DNA from: Myxococcales bacterium
GTDB lineage: Bacteria > Myxococcota > Myxococcia > Myxococcales > Myxococcaceae
NCBI GenBank assembly: GCA_009885595.1
Contig: VFKJ01000806.1
Coordinates: 1 to 9,893 of the forward strand
Direction: 5' to 3'
DNA: 9,893 nt
A model generated the notes under the pieces. That model was given only the letters and a program-made list of their open reading frames with translations. It was not told the origin of the DNA and did not search any database. Every line of letters begins with the position of its first letter. The stretch's first letter is position 1. Below are positions 4,405-9,893 of the stretch, in pieces. The position numbers were made by a program, and so were the translations under genes.

Positions 4405-7310
4405 CGAGGTCTCTCCTGCTTGCGAAGGCGTACGCGGCGCAGCAGCGCGAGGAGCGCCAGCACGCCCCAGCTCGCCGCCCCTCCTGCGCCCGTGCCGCAG
4501 CGACACGGCGGCGGCGCCGACGGCAGGTGACGGACACACCTCGCGAACGCACGCCCGTTGACGCTGACGGCGTCGACCGCGCCGAGGTTGAAGCCCACGG
4601 CCCAGGCGAGGCCCCCGGTGTTCTGGCTGAACGACGACGACCAGTAGAGCTCGGGGCGCGCGCTCTCGAAGACGGGGTCGATCTTCGTGGGCTCGGTGGT
4701 CCCGTAGTCGAGCAGGCTCATCAGCTCGAAGGCGTTGGGCAGGTGCCAGTCGTGGTGCCCGGCGAGCGAGAGCTGCGCGCAGGCGTCGAGCGACTCGCGC
4801 CAGCTGCGCTTGATCCCATCGTCGACGCGCTGCCACTCCAGGCCGCTGGCGTCGTCCCTGACGGTCTCCGCGCTCGAGGTGAGCGCCCCCGCCAGCCGCA
4901 CCTTCCCCTCCACGAGCTGCTTGAGGGTGCCGCGCACGCACCGCGCCGGCGCCAGGTTCGTGCTCAGCATCGGCATCACCTCGCCGACGCCGAACCGCAC
5001 CGACCAGTGCATGGTGTTGGCGTTTGCGATGGGCGTCGAGGTCCAGGTGTTCGACGCGCTGGGGTCGGGGAACGCCTGGCCGATGGCCGGGTTCGCCCTG
5101 CCGAAGTGAATCAGCGTCGCCAGCTCGACCACCGACGGGAGCCGCCAGGTGCCAGCCGGCGCGCCTTCGGTCTCGAGCGCGGCACACGCGGCGGCGGCGT
5201 CTGCCTGCGTGCGCGCCACGCCATCGTCGCGGGCCTGCCAGGTCAATCCGCTGGCCTCGTCGCGCACCTCGTCATTCGCCTGCGGAAGGAAGCGCCGGGT
5301 GTTGGGCTGGAAATCCGCGTCCTGGGCGCGCCACCCGGGCACCGGGCAGGCGTGGTTGCCGCCGTGGTCGTCGGTGCACGCGACCGCGCCGGTGCGGAAG
5401 AGCTTCGGGTGTGGCCCGCCGGTCGCGACGAACGGCGTGAGGTCGGGCGAAGGCTCGGTGCCCGCGTCTCCCGGGGCGCCCGCGTCGAACGCGAGACCGC
5501 CGTCGGTCACCACCACGCCGCCATCGGGCATCAGCTCGAGCGGCAGCCCCGTGGGATCGAAGGTCTCGGCCCAGGGCAGGCAGGTGGCGGCGTTGCAGCC
5601 TCCTCCCACGAGCACCTGGCCCGACGTGAGGCTCACGGCGATGTGGTACGCGCGCGGCATCGCCATGCGCGGCATCTCGGAGAACCGCCTGCCCACCGGC
5701 AGGTAGACCTCGGCGGTGCCGCGCGCGGAGTCGATGCGATCGGTCCCGCCCGCGATCAACAGCAGCCCGTTCTCCATCACCGTCGCGGTGTGGTGATGGC
5801 GGGGCGAACGCATCACCGGGCCCTCGACGAAGGCGGGCGTCCCAGCCGGCTGGAAGAGCTCGGTGGTGTCGAGGGTGGAGGCGCGGCACTCCGCGGTCTG
5901 GCACCCGCCCACGAGGAAGACGGTGCCGTCCTGGAGCAGGGTGGCGCTGTGGCCCGCCCGGGGCGCCTTCATCAGGCCCGCCAGCTGCCACTGGTTCGCC
6001 GCCGGGTCGTAGCGGAGCGCATCGGCGAGCACGACCGTGCAGCGCGGGTCAGCGCAGCCGCCCACTACGAGCACCGAGCCGTCCGCGAGCGCGGTGACGG
6101 TGGCGAAGCCGCGCGGGGCCGGCAGCGGCGCCGCGGTGGTCCATTGATCGCCCGCGACGTCGTAGCGCGCCACCTCGGTGAGGCACCGCGTCTCGTCGCA
6201 CCCGCCCGGGAGCAGGGCGTCACCGTTGGGCAGGAGCGCCGCCGAGACGCGCGCCCGCGCGCTGGACAACGAACCCGCCGAGACCCAGCGCGAGGCCGCC
6301 TTGGAGTAGCGCTCGGCCGTCGCGGTGGTGCTCCTGCAGTCGGAGCCGGTGCAGCCGCCCGCGACCAACAGCTCGTTGCTGCGCAGCACCACCGAGGCGA
6401 AGGAGTAGCGGGCGGTCGCCAGCGGAGGCCCCGAGGTCCAGGTGCCTGAAGAGGCCGCCCACACCGAGGCGCTGGGGACGACCTGCGAGCAGGCCTCTCC
6501 CACCATCCCCACCGGGCACGCCGCCAGGGCGCAACCGCCGATGGCCATCACCGCGCCGCTGTCCATGCGCCAGGCGGCGTCGGCGAGGTGCGAGACCGTC
6601 ATCGTGCCGGTGGTGCTCCAGTCGGGATCGACGAGGATCGGTGCGGGGAGCCCCCGCAGGTCGAGCTCTTCGATCACGCGCGCGCCGTCCACGCGGATGG
6701 TGCCGGTGCGGCGCGTGCCGTCCGCCGCGCGCGCGACCGGGGCGGAGACGCGCAGCCGCGCTGCGCCATCGAGCCCGATGAGCTCGAGCGTGTCTCCGGC
6801 GGCGCGCAGCGCTGAAGCCGAGGCGCCGAGCTCGAGGGAGAACGAGCGGCGGAAGAGCGGCGGGGGCGCTCGCAGGTAGACGTACTCGTCCACGTGCGTG
6901 GGCGTCAGCTTGTAGAGCAGGTCGCCTCCCCCGACGGCCCCTCGGTACACCACCACCCCGCGCATCACTTCGGCCGGCCGGCGGGGAGCGCCGTCTTCGA
7001 CCGTCTTCACAAAGAGGGTCTCGTTCCCCGCGAGCCACACCGTCACCGCGCCGGAGGAGAACGCGGGGAGCCGCGCCATCACCACCAGGCCCGCGGGATC
7101 GTGCTGCAGCACGAAGGTGGACTTGAGCGTCTGGTACCGCGGCGTCAGCGAGCCGTCGCTCGCCCGCTCGAACTCGAGATCCTGCACCATGCCGAACCAC
7201 TTCTTCGCCGCGGGGAAGTGTTGCTCGATCTCCCGCAGCAGCTCGTCGTTCGCGGGCGCGGGGGCCGCGGCGAGGAAGGCCGCGCACAACGAGGCGGGCA
7301 GGAGACTCAT
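4401..7310 (-). CDS. Secreted Kelch-propeller / tandem DUF1566 protein with MYXO-CTERM anchor
   Basis: A 969-residue surface protein. Residues 1-20 are a signal peptide (cleavage likely after APA). Residues 21-230 are a beta-rich domain ending in ILVDPDW, which resembles the DUF7948-type domain that precedes beta-propellers (weak call). Residues about 250-590 hold seven Kelch blades, marked by Gly-Gly pairs at 258, 318, 369, 417, 468, 521 and 569. In six of the seven a CX4C pair follows directly (GGC....C). A linker rich in Asp-Gly-Gly and Asp-Ala-Gly (595-625) leads to two copies of a DUF1566/Lcl-C domain (680-794, 815-928). The end, from Cys936-Arg-Cys938 on, is a MYXO-CTERM signal, processed and anchored at the cell surface in Myxococcota. 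The start is the ATG at 7310 (ATGA overlap, GGAGG 9 bases before), not the Met 13 codons upstream. No catalytic residues are seen; it is probably a binding or scaffold protein. Confidence 0.93.
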   Translation of the reverse strand: MSLLPASLCAAFLAAAPAPANDELLREIEQHFPAAKKWFGMVQDLEFERASDGSLTPRYQTLKSTFVLQHDPAGLVVMARLPAFSSGAVTVWLAGNETLFVKTVEDGAPRRPAEVMRGVVVYRGAVGGGDLLYKLTPTHVDEYVYLRAPPPLFRRSFSLELGASASALRAAGDTLELIGLDGAARLRVSAPVARAADGTRRTGTIRVDGARVIEELDLRGLPAPILVDPDWSTTGTMTVSHLADAAWRMDSGAVMAIGGCALAACPVGMVGEACSQVVPSASVWAASSGTWTSGPPLATARYSFASVVLRSNELLVAGGCTGSDCRSTTATAERYSKAASRWVSAGSLSSARARVSAALLPNGDALLPGGCDETRCLTEVARYDVAGDQWTTAAPLPAPRGFATVTALADGSVLVVGGCADPRCTVVLADALRYDPAANQWQLAGLMKAPRAGHSATLLQDGTVFLVGGCQTAECRASTLDTTELFQPAGTPAFVEGPVMRSPRHHHTATVMENGLLLIAGGTDRIDSARGTAEVYLPVGRRFSEMPRMAMPRAYHIAVSLTSGQVLVGGGCNAATCLPWAETFDPTGLPLELMPDGGVVVTDGGLAFDAGAPGDAGTEPSPDLTPFVATGGPHPKLFRTGAVACTDDHGGNHACPVPGWRAQDADFQPNTRRFLPQANDEVRDEASGLTWQARDDGVARTQADAAAACAALETEGAPAGTWRLPSVVELATLIHFGRANPAIGQAFPDPSASNTWTSTPIANANTMHWSVRFGVGEVMPMLSTNLAPARCVRGTLKQLVEGKVRLAGALTSSAETVRDDASGLEWQRVDDGIKRSWRESLDACAQLSLAGHHDWHLPNAFELMSLLDYGTTEPTKIDPVFESARPELYWSSSFSQNTGGLAWAVGFNLGAVDAVSVNGRAFARCVRHLPSAPPPCRCGTGAGGAASWGVLALLALLRRVRLRKQERPR
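4404..4511 (-). other. MYXO-CTERM sorting signal
   Basis: This is the last 36 residues of the Kelch protein: PPP, then Cys936-Arg-Cys938-Gly, a Gly/Ala-rich run, a short hydrophobic helix (WGVLALLALL) and a basic end (RRVRLRKQ). This is the layout of the myxobacterial MYXO-CTERM surface-sorting signal, and it is the best single taxonomic clue in the window. Confidence 0.85.
4411..4417 (-). promoter_or_regulatory. Ribosome binding site for the collagen/cytochrome lipoprotein
   Basis: AGGAGAG lies 6 bases before the ATG at 4404, inside the last codons of the Kelch gene. It supports the short start and independent loading of ribosomes at this coupled junction. Confidence 0.7.
4521..5273 (-). 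repeat. Tandem DUF1566 (Lcl C-terminal-like) domains
   Basis: This encodes two related ~115-residue units of the Kelch protein (residues 680-794 and 815-930). Both share D.ASGL.WQ..DDG..R, an AC..L segment, W.LP...EL..L, P.I...F, a W.S strand and a final RCVR. Each unit has a conserved Cys pair (Cys709 with Cys791; Cys844 with Cys925). The family is found in secreted bacterial proteins and has no established enzymatic activity. Confidence 0.85.
5541..6593 (-). repeat. Seven Kelch-type blades, six with a CX4C pair
   Basis: This encodes residues 240-590 of the Kelch protein. Each blade has the hydrophobic run-Gly-Gly core, an aromatic or Tyr/Phe-Asp-P strand and a Trp about a dozen residues later. 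The cysteine pairs are 260/265, 320/325, 371/376, 419/424, 470/475 and 572/577; the sixth blade has GGTDRID and no cysteines. The pairs probably form local disulfides. Confidence 0.88.
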
Positions 7311-8395
7311 TGGCAGGTGCCTCCGGTGCAGCTCTGGTTGGACGCGCACGCCACGTTGCAGCGGCCGCAGTCGCTCGAGGTCGTCAGCGCTCGTTCACAC
7401 CCGTTGGAGTAGTTGCCGTCGCATTCACCCCAGCCGTCTTCGCAAGGCCCCTGGGAACACGAGAGCAGCACGCAGATGCCCGGGCGGTGAGGCGTGCCCG
7501 CGCAGACCCGGCCGCAGCTGCCGCAGTTCTGCGGTGAGAACGAGTGGTTCACCTCGCACCCGTTGCTCTCGAGGGCGCCGTCGCAGTTCCCGAAGTACTG
7601 CTCGCACCCCTGGTTGAAGCAGCGGGAGTTCGAGCAGCCGACCCCTGTCACGTTGGGGAGGTAGCAGCTGCGCCCGCAGGCCCCGCAATGGTCGGCGCTG
7701 CGGTTGAGATCGACGCAGACGCCGTCGCAGCAGCTGTCGTTGTTCGGGCAGGGGTTCCCGCAGGCGCCGCAGGCTTCGTTCGACGACAGCACGTCGACGC
7801 AGCGGTGATCGCAGCAGGCAGGCAGCTGCCCGGGGGCCATCGCGGGGCAGTCGGAGGCGACCTCGCACCCCTGCACGCAGCGGAAGCTCCCGTTGCAGAT
7901 GGCGCCCGCGGGGCAATCGGCTCCGCCCGGCAGGCACGCGACGCATTGTCCGCTGCGCACGTCACACCGGGTGAGCCCCGGCGCGGTGCAGGCCGCGTCA
8001 TTCGTACAGCCCAGGCCCACGCAGGCGCCCACCGCGGGATCGCACCGAGTTCCTTCGGGACACTCGGGCCGCGCCGCGCTGCAGCCGCTCTGGCAGCGCT
8101 GCACGATGGGTGCGCACACGAAGCCGGTCGCGCAGTCCTCGTCGCCGCGGCACTCGAGGCAGCGCAGGGTGGCCTTCTCGCAGAACGGCTCCGCGCCGTA
8201 GCAGGGCGGGTTGCAGGGAGGATCGGCGTCGTACTCGTAGCACCTGAAGTCCGGGAAGCAGGCGAACCCCACCGGGCAGCTGCCGTCTTGCGCGCAGTCA
8301 GCGCCGCGCGAGTGGGGCAACACCACGCAGCCGCAGAGAAAGGCGACCGAGGCCACCCAGCCAGCCGTGGAGAGGCGCGAGGGAACGAGAGGCAT
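7307..8395 (-). CDS. Cysteine-rich lipoprotein (57 Cys in the mature protein)
   Basis: A 362-residue protein. The signal peptide ends in LCGC with Cys23 as the probable lipidated residue, so it should sit on the outer membrane. The mature part contains 57 cysteines, about one residue in six. The N-terminal half (34-200) repeats short C-x5-C units such as CPxGxxC and CxxDxxC. The C-terminal half has four C-G-x-C-x3-C units at 209-216, 237-244, 291-298 and 343-350, plus two CDG...S.NGCE units (271-281, 325-334). Similar repeats are common in myxobacterial surface proteins and resemble plant Stig1-like patterns. There is no CXXCH, so no c-type haem. Disulfide cross-linking or metal binding are the plausible uses. 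It is the first gene of the operon; the ATG at 8395 is the first start after an in-frame stop near 8455, and its ribosome site is poor. I do not know a specific function. Confidence 0.9.
   Translation of the reverse strand: MPLVPSRLSTAGWVASVAFLCGCVVLPHSRGADCAQDGSCPVGFACFPDFRCYEYDADPPCNPPCYGAEPFCEKATLRCLECRGDEDCATGFVCAPIVQRCQSGCSAARPECPEGTRCDPAVGACVGLGCTNDAACTAPGLTRCDVRSGQCVACLPGGADCPAGAICNGSFRCVQGCEVASDCPAMAPGQLPACCDHRCVDVLSSNEACGACGNPCPNNDSCCDGVCVDLNRSADHCGACGRSCYLPNVTGVGCSNSRCFNQGCEQYFGNCDGALESNGCEVNHSFSPQNCGSCGRVCAGTPHRPGICVLLSCSQGPCEDGWGECDGNYSNGCERALTTSSDCGRCNVACASNQSCTGGTCQ
7320..7324 (-). promoter_or_regulatory. Ribosome binding site for the Kelch protein
   Basis: GGAGG lies 9 bases before the ATG at 7310, within the end of the cysteine-rich lipoprotein gene. 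It favours this start over the in-frame Met 13 codons upstream. Confidence 0.65.
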
Positions 8396-8473
8396 GCGGC
8401 GCTGGAGAGCGCGAAGGACCCTCGCACCGGGTGGGCGGCTTCGACTTGCGGTCGATCAAGTCTTCCGCCCCTC

Positions 8474-8553
8474 TCAGTCGGCCATCGCCCTCTGGAAGGC
8501 TGGCCGTTCGCGCAGTCGATCCACCAGCGCGCGCAGGTGCGGCAGCTTTATTG
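8474..8553 (-). pseudogene. Probable C-terminal remnant of a glutathione S-transferase gene
   Basis: The minus strand reads KLPHLRALVDRLRERPAFQ followed by RAMAD and a TGA at 8474-8476. This is the typical closing helix of glutathione S-transferases (P.L..W...L..RPA...A). The match begins near 8548. The open frame continues to 8881, but there it is simply the antisense of the DUF2795 gene and loses all resemblance to the family. So only about 25 codons survive, ending almost exactly at the DUF2795 ribosome site. Best explanation: a deletion or insertion removed the front of the gene and brought in the DUF2795 gene. The match is short and rests on pattern recognition. Confidence 0.5.
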
Positions 8554-8559
8554 GTGGAG

Positions 8560-8565
8560 AGGAGG
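8560..8565 (+). promoter_or_regulatory. Ribosome binding site for the DUF2795 gene
   Basis: A full AGGAGG, inside a longer purine run, lies 4 bases before the ATG at 8570. It fixes this start, although the frame stays open far upstream through antisense sequence. Confidence 0.8.
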
Positions 8566-8569
8566 CACC

Positions 8570-8887
8570 ATGGCGCAAAAGAATGGAGAGGACCCCGCTC
8601 GCTCGGTGACGACGTTCCTGGCCGACGTGGACTACCCGACCTCGAGAGCGGAGTTGGTGGCCGATGCGGAGGACGCGGGCGCGCCGGTGGACGTGATCAA
8701 CCTGCTCAAGTCGCTGCCGCGCCCTCAGTACGGAACGTTCGAGGAAGCCCAGCGCGATCTCGGAGAGGCCTCGCGCCGCTTTGCGACGGGGAACCGACCG
8801 GCCGACGACGAAGGGGTGAATCGGGATCGACGGAACATCGGCCGCGACGCGGGGCAGAACCCGCCCCCCAGCCACCCGCATCCCTGA
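8570..8887 (+). CDS. DUF2795 domain protein
   Basis: A small soluble protein of 105 residues with no signal peptide or membrane helix. Residues 12-65 match the DUF2795 pattern: a FLADVDYPTSRAELV start, an acidic helix, then a V..LL.SLP..QY.TFEEA end. In this family the fold is a compact helical unit of unknown function, found mostly in Actinobacteria and Myxococcota. The tail (72-105) is polar and probably disordered, rich in Arg, Asp and Asn and ending PPPSHPHP. It is the only rightward gene in the window. It stands apart from the operon, starting 174 bases from it, and converges with the peptidase gene with three bases between the stops. The start is set by the AGGAGG at 8560. Function is unknown. 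Confidence 0.87.
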   Translation: MAQKNGEDPARSVTTFLADVDYPTSRAELVADAEDAGAPVDVINLLKSLPRPQYGTFEEAQRDLGEASRRFATGNRPADDEGVNRDRRNIGRDAGQNPPPSHPHP

Positions 8888-8890
8888 AGG

Positions 8891-9893
8891 TCACTCCTGA
8901 TCGGGGGAGATGGTGTTGTCGTCGCTGGTGCGGTCCACCAGCTTGTTGAGCGGATCGATGCCGACGCGGGTGGGCTTGCTGGGGACCGTGAAGGCCAGCT
9001 CTGATTCGCCCTTGGCCACCCGCCGCTTCTCGAGGAAGAGCGCGTTGCCGTCATCGTCGATCGCGCCGATCTCGATCACGTCCTCGAACTCGAGCTCGGC
9101 CTGGTTGCCTTTGTCGTCGCTGCGGTACTTCACCGCGCGCACCTTCACCTTGACGTCCCAGCCGCCAGCCGCGTTCTGCTTCATCGTGCCCGACACCGCG
9201 CGGTTGTCGTAGATGGTGATGGTCTCGAAGAGATCCTCGAGCACGCCGCGTTGCTCCTCGGGGATCTCGGTGCGCAGGTACGAGATGAGCTCGGTGCTGT
9301 TGGTGTACGGCGGCCCTTTGAACCTCACCGCCGCCACGTATTTCTTCAGGCCCCGATTGACGACGTCTTCGCCCACCAGGTCCTGCAGCCAGTACATGAC
9401 GAGGCTCGCCTTCTGGTAGTGGATGTACTGCTGGTTCTCGACGCGGGAGAGCGGGAGCTCCTTCTTGCGCTCGGTGACGCGGCCCACCAGGTAGTGATCG
9501 AGCTCGAACTTGAGGAAGCGGCGCATCTTCTCGGGGCCGAACTTCTTCTTCATCACCATCAGCGCCGAGTACTGGGCCATGCCTTCGCTGGTGAGGGTGG
9601 CGCCCTGCACGTCGCCGCCCACCACCTGGTGCGCCCACCACTGGTGCGCGATCTCGTGCGCGGTGACGTAGTACGGGTAGTCGAGGTCTTCCGGGTTGTC
9701 GTCGCGGACGCGCGCGATGAAGCCGACGCCTTCGGAGTAGGGGATGGTGTTCGGGAAGGCCTGCGCGAAGCTCTGGTAGCGCGGGAACTCGAGGATGCGG
9801 GCTTGCTGGTGCTGGTACGGCCCGAAGTTCTCCGAGCAGTACGCCAGCGCGTCCTTCATGCCCTGCATCATCCGCTCGACGTTCCAGGGGTGC
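8891..9893 (-). CDS. M1-family zinc aminopeptidase domain, probably of an ABC permease/M1 fusion (5' end beyond window)
   Basis: The last 333 residues of a larger protein; the frame continues past the right edge (HPWNVER precedes the ATG pair at 9871), so that ATG is not the real start. Zinc ligands are seen in HEIAHQWW with the third ligand Glu in TLTSEGMAQY (9584-9658). YSEG about 26 residues before replaces the GAMEN exopeptidase motif, and YQKASLVMYWL supplies the probable catalytic Tyr. HPWNVERM, FGPYQH and ILEFPRY are typical of the version fused behind an ABC-2-type permease in Bacteroidota and Myxococcota, usually about 1,200 residues in all. After the gluzincin domain comes a beta-rich tail (about residues 220-326 counted from the 9871 ATG). 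The permease part is inferred, not seen. It has no evident link to the cytochrome operon. Confidence 0.93.
   Translation of the reverse strand, partial: HPWNVERMMQGMKDALAYCSENFGPYQHQQARILEFPRYQSFAQAFPNTIPYSEGVGFIARVRDDNPEDLDYPYYVTAHEIAHQWWAHQVVGGDVQGATLTSEGMAQYSALMVMKKKFGPEKMRRFLKFELDHYLVGRVTERKKELPLSRVENQQYIHYQKASLVMYWLQDLVGEDVVNRGLKKYVAAVRFKGPPYTNSTELISYLRTEIPEEQRGVLEDLFETITIYDNRAVSGTMKQNAAGGWDVKVKVRAVKYRSDDKGNQAELEFEDVIEIGAIDDDGNALFLEKRRVAKGESELAFTVPSKPTRVGIDPLNKLVDRTSDDNTISPDQE

Larger units (their letters stand above)
8396..8569. promoter_or_regulatory. Divergent intergenic region between the operon and the DUF2795 gene
   Basis: Both the leftward seven-gene train and the rightward DUF2795 gene start from this 174-base gap, so their promoters should lie here. 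I see no convincing -10/-35 pair, operator palindrome or terminator. Part of it (8474-8553) looks like a gene relic, described separately. Confidence 0.4.

Noticed and set aside
3025..4530. Plus-strand open frame of 501 codons
   Set aside because: Antisense to the dihaem cytochrome and Rieske start; Arg/Gly/Ala/His-rich and without recognisable motifs.
4405..5187. Upstream extension of the collagen/cytochrome frame
   Set aside because: It runs through the DUF1566 domains in another frame and lacks a signal peptide. The ATG at 4404 has a ribosome site, signal peptide and lipobox.
4383..6449. Plus-strand open frame of 688 codons
   Set aside because: It lies fully antisense to the Kelch/DUF1566 gene. 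Its product is a low-complexity Arg/Gly/Ala/His-rich sequence with no domain pattern, as expected from high-GC wobble positions read in reverse.
7307..8395. Cys-rich lipoprotein as a multihaem cytochrome
   Set aside because: None of its 58 cysteines forms a CXXCH; the CGxCG units lack the haem-binding histidine.
7544..8569. Upstream extension of the DUF2795 frame
   Set aside because: Antisense to the Cys-rich lipoprotein; the AGGAGG at 8560 and the domain start fix the real start at 8570.
8894..8920. Possible terminator hairpin (CTCC...GGAG) after the DUF2795 stop
   Set aside because: The stem is only four to five base pairs, there is no T-run, and it lies in the coding end of the peptidase gene.
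1..9893. CRISPR array, tRNA/rRNA gene, insertion sequence or integrase
   Set aside because: No direct repeats with regular spacers, no transposase or integrase motifs and no RNA gene signatures were seen on reading both strands.

Overview
The window looks like chromosomal DNA of a member of the Myxococcota. It is strongly GC-rich throughout. The large Kelch protein ends in a MYXO-CTERM sorting signal (Cys-containing, Gly/Ala-rich, one hydrophobic helix, Arg-rich end). Two further proteins carry cysteine-rich repeats of the kind that are abundant in this phylum. Genus cannot be read from the sequence. The high GC creates long antisense open frames, which were ignored.

Almost everything from position 8395 down to the left edge is one leftward (minus-strand) gene train of seven genes. 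Every neighbouring pair overlaps by 1-4 bases (ATGA, GTGA or GTGATG junctions), so it is very probably one translationally coupled operon. In transcription order it encodes: (1) a 57-cysteine lipoprotein, 8395-7307; (2) a secreted Kelch / double DUF1566 / MYXO-CTERM surface protein, 7310-4401; (3) a lipoprotein with a collagen-like Gly-X-Y stalk, two c-type haem domains and a cysteine-rich tail, 4404-3043; (4) a Rieske iron-sulfur protein, 3043-2522; (5) a four-helix cytochrome b6-like subunit, 2525-1758; (6) a long subunit-IV-like cytochrome b C-terminal half, 1758-853; and (7) a membrane-anchored multihaem cytochrome c that starts at a GTG at 856 and runs off the left edge with four haem sites visible.

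Genes 4-7 form a split-cytochrome-b quinol:cytochrome c oxidoreductase (b6f/bc type) in which a multihaem cytochrome replaces cytochrome c1 or f. Genes 1-3 are envelope or surface proteins never regarded as bc-complex subunits. Because they are locked by overlapping stops and starts to the redox complex, the window may hold an undescribed respiratory system. In the model I infer, quinol electrons leave through the Rieske and multihaem cytochromes to a collagen-stalked outer-membrane dihaem cytochrome and a disulfide-rich surface scaffold. The gene calls are secure; the system-level function is inference.

To the right lies a 174-base divergent intergenic region (8396-8569). It holds what looks like the last ~25 codons of a glutathione S-transferase on the minus strand, a probable relic. 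Then comes a rightward 105-residue DUF2795 protein (8570-8887). Three bases later, convergent with it, is the C-terminal part of an M1-family zinc aminopeptidase of the ABC-permease-fused kind (8891 to right edge, 5' end missing).
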